Positions 58,800 to 64,000 of a DNA stretch of 64,000 bases are shown here, in pieces. A program made the position numbers and the translations under genes. How positions within the stretch are numbered: position 1 is the stretch's first letter; each line of letters starts with the position of its first letter. Below the pieces are notes generated by a model. The model was not told the origin of the DNA, searched no databases, and worked only from the letters and a program-made list of their open reading frames with translations. This stretch comes from Nanoarchaeota archaeon (GTDB lineage Archaea > EX4484-52 > LFW-46). The DNA is taken from assembly GCA_018897155.1 (NCBI GenBank), contig JAHILE010000040.1, positions 29,072-93,071 on the forward strand, read 5' to 3'.

Positions 58800-61040
58800 T
58801 TATTTCGGGCAGCTTGCATCCTTGCTCTCCGATGCTATGTCTACTCGAATTATTTTGTTAAGCCCAAAAGCTCCGCTGGTGTAATATATATTTCCCACGT
58901 AAATCTTTCTGTCGCTGAATAGTTCGGTGTTGTCCTCAGCATCATTGAATACATCTATCGTTTTTTCCGGTTTAAAGAACTCTAGATGGAACTCCACACC
59001 CGTATCTGAACTTACGCCCGTAAGAGTGTATGGTTCGCCGGTTACTTTTGTTTTAATATCTCCGGCAGTAATTTTATCATCGACACACCCGGCAATATTT
59101 ACTTTTATCTCTTCACATTTTTTTTCTTCACTATTTAATGAGATACTTCCTTTGTATTTCAAATAGCACGCATATATTCGCTGTGCAAACGCATCAATGA
59201 TAGCGATCTTTGTTTGCGGCGTTGTTTTCAGGGGGCTTATTGCCGATGCCCTTAAAACTTCAGCATCCTTTTTGCAGGTTTCAGCAATAGTCGGTCCCGG
59301 CTGCTTGACGCTAACAGACACAAGTTTGCTATATTCGAAGCGGTATTTTATATTTGACCGCACCAGAATCGTTGATGTTTGGCTGATGCTCTTTTTTTTG
59401 TCTTCTGAAAATCTGAATCTGCATCCGAACATGCGCATACCCGATTCGATTACAACCGGATCTCTACCTATCAGGTCTATTGGTAAGTATTTGATGTAAT
59501 CATTTAAAGTGGCTTCTGCCGCTGTTCTGAAATCGTTGCGTTTTGTTATGTACTCATCTATTGCAATTCCGCGGTATTGTGAAAGATAATTTCCTGTCGC
59601 ATCCCTTTCCGCATAAGTCAAACTGCAGGATTCATCAATTCGGGGGGTGCCATCCTCAAATGTATCTACCAGCTCAAGATCTTTTGGAATGTAGATTGTG
59701 ACTGGCGGATTGTTTGCATTCGGCGTAAGTATTGCTTTGCCTGCATGCTCTAAAACAATGCCGAAGTATATTTTAAACACTTGCATATTGTTCGGGTCGT
59801 TGATGTTTCCTGCTACTGTAATCGGTATTGGCTGCTGGCGGTCTGTCCGCATTGTGACTTTAAACGGGCCGGCAGATGCAGTGGACAACTCGTTAACCCA
59901 TACAAGCTTCTCGTTGCGCAGAAGATCTTCATAATAGTCTCTGGCAATTAGCTGCAGATTTAGTGTTGCATCAGCCTCGTAATTATAGGCTGTCTGCGTT
60001 TCTATTTTATATGTTCCCGGGCACTCTGGCGCACGGAACGAAATGCTGCCGTAGTATTTTTCAAGCGGTGCGATTTTGCCGACAAGAGTTTCATCCGAGC
60101 AATCATCACCAGTATATCCTTCACATGCGGGATCGCAAAAGATGCCCATAACTGAGCCGCAGGCATCTGTAAATGTGTTGCCGACGCTGTTTATTACGAC
60201 CTTTGTGGCTTCTTTTGTTCCTTTATTTTCAAGCGAGAAGATAACATCAACAGATTCTTTGGGATATACTGTTTTGGGCAGCGGTTCAATGCTCATTATT
60301 TCAAGCGCTGCAGATGTCAGCCCCTGGTCGCGGGTTCCCTGCTCTGCGAATTGCTTCTCATACCATTTATTGGGATTCGTAAGCATCAGCCATGTGTTGT
60401 TTAGAGCCGCGTTTATTTCGGTGCCTATGCCTTCTGTGCTGAATCCAGTGGTTACGCTTAACTGCGTGCTGAAACTGTTGACTTGTTGCGTTATGGCCGC
60501 TCCCCAGCCAGATGCCGCAATCCAGCCGACCATGAGCAATGGAACCATCATGATTGCGCCGAATGCTGCGCCCTGCCTGCACGCATAAGCGAATAATGCG
60601 GTTACTATAAGCACCATTGTTGCAAGGACGCCGGATGCAAAGAAATATGCAGTAAGAAAAGAAAGCCCGAGGAACAAGACGATGTCCTTTGCAGCCATTG
60701 ATGTTGAGATTGCTGCGGCGAACATAATGAATATAACCCGCCCCGACATGTCTGGAAGTGCATTGAGCAGTACTGCGAATAATGCAGCCACCCACGCAAG
60801 CAATGCGATGATGTTTACTATCTTCGGATCTTTTTGTTTGGTTGTGCTTCTGTTTACAGTTACGCTCCTTTCACTTTGAAGAGTTGCGCCGAAAATAACA
60901 ATGAAAAATGTGATGAGCGCAAGCAAGTAGTTGAGATTGAATCCCAACACTCCGACAGAAAGAATTATATACAGAACTAACACTGCCAAAGCGACGATTC
61001 CTTTTACGTCGTCTGTGCTGGGTTCTTTTTTGTCCGTCAT
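58800..61040 (-). CDS. Large membrane-anchored surface protein
   Basis: 746 residues. The N-terminal 190 hold about six membrane helices. Then an extracellular region with CARDB/Ig-like strands (EIMSIEPLPKTVYPKESVDV, IFSLENKGTKEATKVVIN) and Cys clusters (FCDPACEGYTGDDC). QQPIPITVAG recalls QPIPAR of the lipoprotein at 56163, so the two may be related. Probably the envelope partner of the zinc-ribbon protein whose gene ends 12 bases upstream. Function unknown. Confidence 0.62.
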   Translation of the reverse strand: MTDKKEPSTDDVKGIVALAVLVLYIILSVGVLGFNLNYLLALITFFIVIFGATLQSERSVTVNRSTTKQKDPKIVNIIALLAWVAALFAVLLNALPDMSGRVIFIMFAAAISTSMAAKDIVLFLGLSFLTAYFFASGVLATMVLIVTALFAYACRQGAAFGAIMMVPLLMVGWIAASGWGAAITQQVNSFSTQLSVTTGFSTEGIGTEINAALNNTWLMLTNPNKWYEKQFAEQGTRDQGLTSAALEIMSIEPLPKTVYPKESVDVIFSLENKGTKEATKVVINSVGNTFTDACGSVMGIFCDPACEGYTGDDCSDETLVGKIAPLEKYYGSISFRAPECPGTYKIETQTAYNYEADATLNLQLIARDYYEDLLRNEKLVWVNELSTASAGPFKVTMRTDRQQPIPITVAGNINDPNNMQVFKIYFGIVLEHAGKAILTPNANNPPVTIYIPKDLELVDTFEDGTPRIDESCSLTYAERDATGNYLSQYRGIAIDEYITKRNDFRTAAEATLNDYIKYLPIDLIGRDPVVIESGMRMFGCRFRFSEDKKKSISQTSTILVRSNIKYRFEYSKLVSVSVKQPGPTIAETCKKDAEVLRASAISPLKTTPQTKIAIIDAFAQRIYACYLKYKGSISLNSEEKKCEEIKVNIAGCVDDKITAGDIKTKVTGEPYTLTGVSSDTGVEFHLEFFKPEKTIDVFNDAEDNTELFSDRKIYVGNIYYTSGAFGLNKIIRVDIASESKDASCPK

Positions 61041-61052
61041 TTATTAACGCCC

Positions 61053-63524
61053 TCATTCGTCAAAGTATTTTTTTCTTGCTTTTTCGATTTCTTCCTGAGA
61101 AACACCTCTTTGATTTGCAAGCGATTCTTCTTCGGAAGGATAAAGCAGCTTCGTTTCATGCATAGTTTTTCCAGTTATTTGTTTTTGTTCTTCTTCCTTT
61201 TCCTCTTCTTCGGGCGGTGTTTCGCCTTTTGGCCCTTCCGGCGTAGGTGTTGGCGCACCATCCCCACCGACAGTATCATCAACTATTTTCTTTTCACCAT
61301 CTCTTTCTTGCTTTCTTTCTATGAAATCAAGAATCATTGATATCAGTCCGATAATAGTTCCGATTATTGCAAAGGTCCAATATTCACCGCCGAAATCCCC
61401 GCCGCCGAAATTAATAAGAGCCCAGCTGAAAAGGAACATTCCAAGAACAAAGACCATGAATTTCGGGGCGATTTCAGTCCAGTTGAGTTCTTTGGATTTT
61501 AAGCCGATTGGTGATTTCAGCCAACTAAAACGTCGCTTTGTGTTTTTTCCGCAAGACGAGCATTCATAATAGTCTGGCGTATTACTATTGTTCCCATTAT
61601 TATATCGTGCAAGGAATGTGGGTTGTCTACAGCGTGGGCATATATCGCGAACTCTTTTGCGATAGTCGGGGTCGTTGAGAAGACTATCACCGGACTTTTT
61701 GATAATTTCATTTTTTTCTTTTTCACTTAATTTGGATATTCTTTTGAATATTCGTTTGAAAAAGTCGCTAGTAGTATCTTTTTTTTGAGCCGTTCTACCA
61801 GAATAATCATTTACCGATTCGTTATAATCACATGCAGAGCACCGATATTCATAAAGTTCATTGTTAGTGTTATATCGCGCAAGAAGTGTGGCTTTTTTAC
61901 ATCGGGGGCAAATATTTCGGACTTCTTTTCTGTAGCTTTCATCTTTGATAAGATTGTTTTTTGATTTTTGAAAACGTTTTTTTATTGAGTCGATTAATGA
62001 ACTTTCGCGTTTTTTTGCTGCGGATTCATCATACATGAACTGCAATATTAGGATGCCTTCAGAAGACCAGTAATCAATAAGTGAGAGATATTCTTTGTTC
62101 ATTTCATCAACGAGCGAATTAACGAGTTCGATGGAGACCGTATTTGAATAAAGTCGGATTTCAAAATGAATGGTCTTCATTTTTATTATGTTAAGAATCA
62201 AAACCTTTCGCATAATTGCTTTAAAACGATCCATATCCTTTTTCATCAAGACCGGATTTGAAAAGCCATACCATTTTGAAGTAAACACATTGCTCGGCGT
62301 CAGATAGAAATATCCGTTGTTTTGAAGGTGTGTTATTGCAATTTTGGCAGTGCCTTTCAATTGGGTGTATTTGTCTTGATATATGATGCAGTTTCCTGCG
62401 CCGAATCCTTTGCCGCTATTTTTCCAAATATCTGATTGGTCTAGCCTTGATTTTGGGGTGTTTTCGGGTCTTGAGGCAGGTTTATAGAGCCTAAATATTT
62501 TTCCTTCTTCAGTTTCCGGATAAATTTCCTGCACGTCCATCGGACCTTTCAAGTCCCCTCTCCACGGTATCTTATCTATTTTCGCCTGTGATTTATCATA
62601 ATTGAATGTCAATAGAACATAATTTAGATTTTCATTCATTTTAAAAATGTTTAATACAAATAAATTCTCTGTAAAATAATTTATTATATCGGTCAGGTAA
62701 GATGTTGTAATCATTTTAGATATTGTCGTCTTCACTATTCCTTTACCTCGCAATATGTCAACAATTTCATATCCTCGCAATTTTCTTTCAGACATTCCTA
62801 AGTTAATTAGATATGAAATGACTTCGGAAGGTATGTTTTCAAATACGAGACGAACCTCTATGTCCGGCTCTATTAGATATATTTTGGATGAATCTATGGA
62901 AAAATCTATTTTGCCTTTAAACGCACTTTTGACTTTTTCTGCAAATCCTTTGAACTCTGGATGTGCTTTATTATATATTATCAAAGAAGCTCTTTTCTTT
63001 CTTTTAATGGGAACTCCGGCGGATTCGAGCACTTTTTTTAAGTCATCATTACTCTTAAGCCAAGAATCATCATTTGCTTTTACGGAAGCCGATCCTCGCC
63101 ATAAAGGGCGCGCCCTTTCGGTATCCCGATCAAGTGATTCGCGCGTTATGTTCTTTTCATAATCCTTCTCTGTTGAAAATTGTTCTGTTTCAAAAACATC
63201 ATATGGCATCGGTTTCTCATTTAATAATTCATTTATCTTTGTATCATCAAAACCTCTTTGTTGAAGCTCCTGCCGTATATCGCCCCTAAAAGGATTATTT
63301 AGATCATTCTTCTTATACTTTTTAACGAGCCGTCTTGCCGCCACTTCATTAAATGCGTCACTTTGAGTAGGTCCTGGTTCCCAATAAGTGCTCCTAATTA
63401 TGGTGGCCATCACGTTTTTTTCTTCTTCGGAGATGTTAAAATGACTATCACTGACATTACAATGCTCGCAAAGTCCATTCATGGGTATTTTATGCCCGCA
63501 AAGAGCGCAGTAATTATCTCCCAT
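61053..63524 (-). CDS. Large multi-zinc-ribbon membrane protein
   Basis: 823 residues. An N-terminal zinc ribbon (YCALCGHKIPMNGLCEHC, residues 5-22), a charged region, a helical middle part (about 190-500), and two duplicated zinc ribbons near 540-580 and 630-675 (RNICPRCKKATLLARYN ... YRCSACDY and RDICPRCRQPTFLARYN ... YECSSCGK), each preceded by a DESYRKEV/DPDYRKRV helix. Two membrane helices follow (about 695-735), then a disordered Pro/Glu-rich tail. It forms an operon with the protein at 58800. No known family. Confidence 0.6.
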   Translation of the reverse strand: MGDNYCALCGHKIPMNGLCEHCNVSDSHFNISEEEKNVMATIIRSTYWEPGPTQSDAFNEVAARRLVKKYKKNDLNNPFRGDIRQELQQRGFDDTKINELLNEKPMPYDVFETEQFSTEKDYEKNITRESLDRDTERARPLWRGSASVKANDDSWLKSNDDLKKVLESAGVPIKRKKRASLIIYNKAHPEFKGFAEKVKSAFKGKIDFSIDSSKIYLIEPDIEVRLVFENIPSEVISYLINLGMSERKLRGYEIVDILRGKGIVKTTISKMITTSYLTDIINYFTENLFVLNIFKMNENLNYVLLTFNYDKSQAKIDKIPWRGDLKGPMDVQEIYPETEEGKIFRLYKPASRPENTPKSRLDQSDIWKNSGKGFGAGNCIIYQDKYTQLKGTAKIAITHLQNNGYFYLTPSNVFTSKWYGFSNPVLMKKDMDRFKAIMRKVLILNIIKMKTIHFEIRLYSNTVSIELVNSLVDEMNKEYLSLIDYWSSEGILILQFMYDESAAKKRESSLIDSIKKRFQKSKNNLIKDESYRKEVRNICPRCKKATLLARYNTNNELYEYRCSACDYNESVNDYSGRTAQKKDTTSDFFKRIFKRISKLSEKEKNEIIKKSGDSLLNDPDYRKRVRDICPRCRQPTFLARYNNGNNSNTPDYYECSSCGKNTKRRFSWLKSPIGLKSKELNWTEIAPKFMVFVLGMFLFSWALINFGGGDFGGEYWTFAIIGTIIGLISMILDFIERKQERDGEKKIVDDTVGGDGAPTPTPEGPKGETPPEEEEKEEEQKQITGKTMHETKLLYPSEEESLANQRGVSQEEIEKARKKYFDE

Positions 63525-63639
63525 AAACCCACACGAAAAATCATTAATAATCTAATTTATCCGCGCGCGTTAATATAGATTTTCAGCGCGAAATCGTTAT
63601 ATATTATCCCGAATTAATTTCCACCCCATTATAGAATAC

Positions 63640-64000
63640 ATGAAAAAGCTGAATAACGAGAAGATTCGTTGGATCATAAGGCAGAAAGACAAACGTGCCA
63701 TAAAAAACGCAGATATTTCATTTTCGCAGAAAGTAACTGTGCGAAGAATAAATCAGCTGTATTCAGAATACACGAAAACAGGCATTATGCCCGTTTTAAA
63801 GAAATGCGGAAGAAAACCAAAACTCCTTACTGAAGAGCAAAAGAAAATAATTGATGATATTCGTGACGAATATAAAGTCGGTCCTCTTGGATTGGAAAAA
63901 GTAATTCAAAGAAAGTATAATGTGCGTATTCCGCATAACGCAATATATAAACACTTGCTTAGCAAAGGACAAGTAATGGAAAATTCAAAGAAAAAGAAAC
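63640..64000 (+). CDS. Transposase/integrase-like protein, N-terminal part
   Basis: 120 codons to the right edge, without stop. It starts MKKLNNEKIRWIIRQKDKRA, a helix-turn-helix region (ISFSQKVTVRRINQLYSEY), then GRKPKLLTEEQKKIIDDIRD and an HTH of the IS481/integrase type (YNVRIPHNAIYKHLLSKGQV). The catalytic DDE part would lie beyond the window. ATG 63640 is divergent from the zinc-ribbon gene. Typical of a mobile element, but completeness cannot be seen. Confidence 0.7.
   Translation, partial: MKKLNNEKIRWIIRQKDKRAIKNADISFSQKVTVRRINQLYSEYTKTGIMPVLKKCGRKPKLLTEEQKKIIDDIRDEYKVGPLGLEKVIQRKYNVRIPHNAIYKHLLSKGQVMENSKKKK

Noticed and set aside
60076-60588. 170-residue plus-strand frame inside the large surface protein
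   Set aside because: It overlaps a well-defined minus-strand gene with membrane helices and has no motifs of its own.

Overview
The window comes from an archaeon, most likely a DPANN-type lineage. The archaeal signs are a fibrillarin/Nop5 pair, ribosomal protein S17e, geranylgeranylglyceryl phosphate synthase, geranylgeranyl reductase, Orc1/Cdc6, family-B DNA polymerase, CDC48, archaeal-order secF-secD, intron-bearing tRNA genes, and TATA boxes about 25 bases before many starts. A tRNA-Ile with anticodon TAT, T-loop introns and many small secreted or pilin-like proteins fit a reduced, early-branching or DPANN genome. The exact phylum cannot be told from this window.

Layout. 1-6.6 kb: partial gene, tRNA-Arg, methionine aminopeptidase, surface protein, DEAD-box helicase, PspC-type protein. 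6.7-8.5 kb: an MNT/HEPN/GNAT cassette lying between the intact 3' end of polB and a displaced copy of that 3' end. 8.5-16.4 kb: informational and lipid core genes (polB, GGGP synthase, SDR, purD, flpA, nop5, rps17e).

16.4-21.6 kb is the most interesting region: an archaeal relative of the His-Xaa-Ser (Hxs) radical-SAM peptide-maturation system. It has an HxsD-like protein fused to a 4Fe-4S domain, two HxsC-like radical SAM enzymes, an HxsB-like radical SAM/SPASM enzyme, a polytopic membrane protein, and in the middle a 116-residue protein ending in a Trp-Asp-His repeat (WWDHCWWDHWDHWDHWDF). The repeat protein is the probable substrate. It has its own promoter and a different core from the bacterial His-Xaa-Ser repeat.

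21.6-28.8 kb: eleven membrane-anchored, mostly pilin-like proteins in a leftward run of eight or nine genes and a rightward run of three, diverging from one palindromic TATA box. 28.9-32.2 kb: CDC48, two small proteins and a tRNA-Thr gene with two introns. 32.4-38.0 kb: an AT-rich Type III restriction-modification island with a HEPN (Ymh) gene and two winged-helix-like proteins, bounded by imperfect inverted repeats and followed by an IS200/IS605-type transposase.

38.7-40.2 kb: a probable replication origin (ORB-like repeats around an AT-rich core) next to orc1/cdc6. 40.2-50.3 kb: a frameshifted methyltransferase, sugar-nucleotide dehydrogenase, HD protein, malate dehydrogenase, CPBP protease, a gene-poor stretch, geranylgeranyl reductase, a GlcNAc-1-P transferase family member and SecFD. 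50.3-55.1 kb: tRNA-Ile(TAT) with three introns, thymidylate kinase, a PIN-like gene and its broken paralogue, hisS, an AbrB-type gene pair, an alkyltransferase and tRNA-Cys. 55.2-63.5 kb: putative lipoproteins and large membrane-anchored surface proteins. The right edge cuts a transposase-like gene.

All calls are from reading the sequence. No database search was run.
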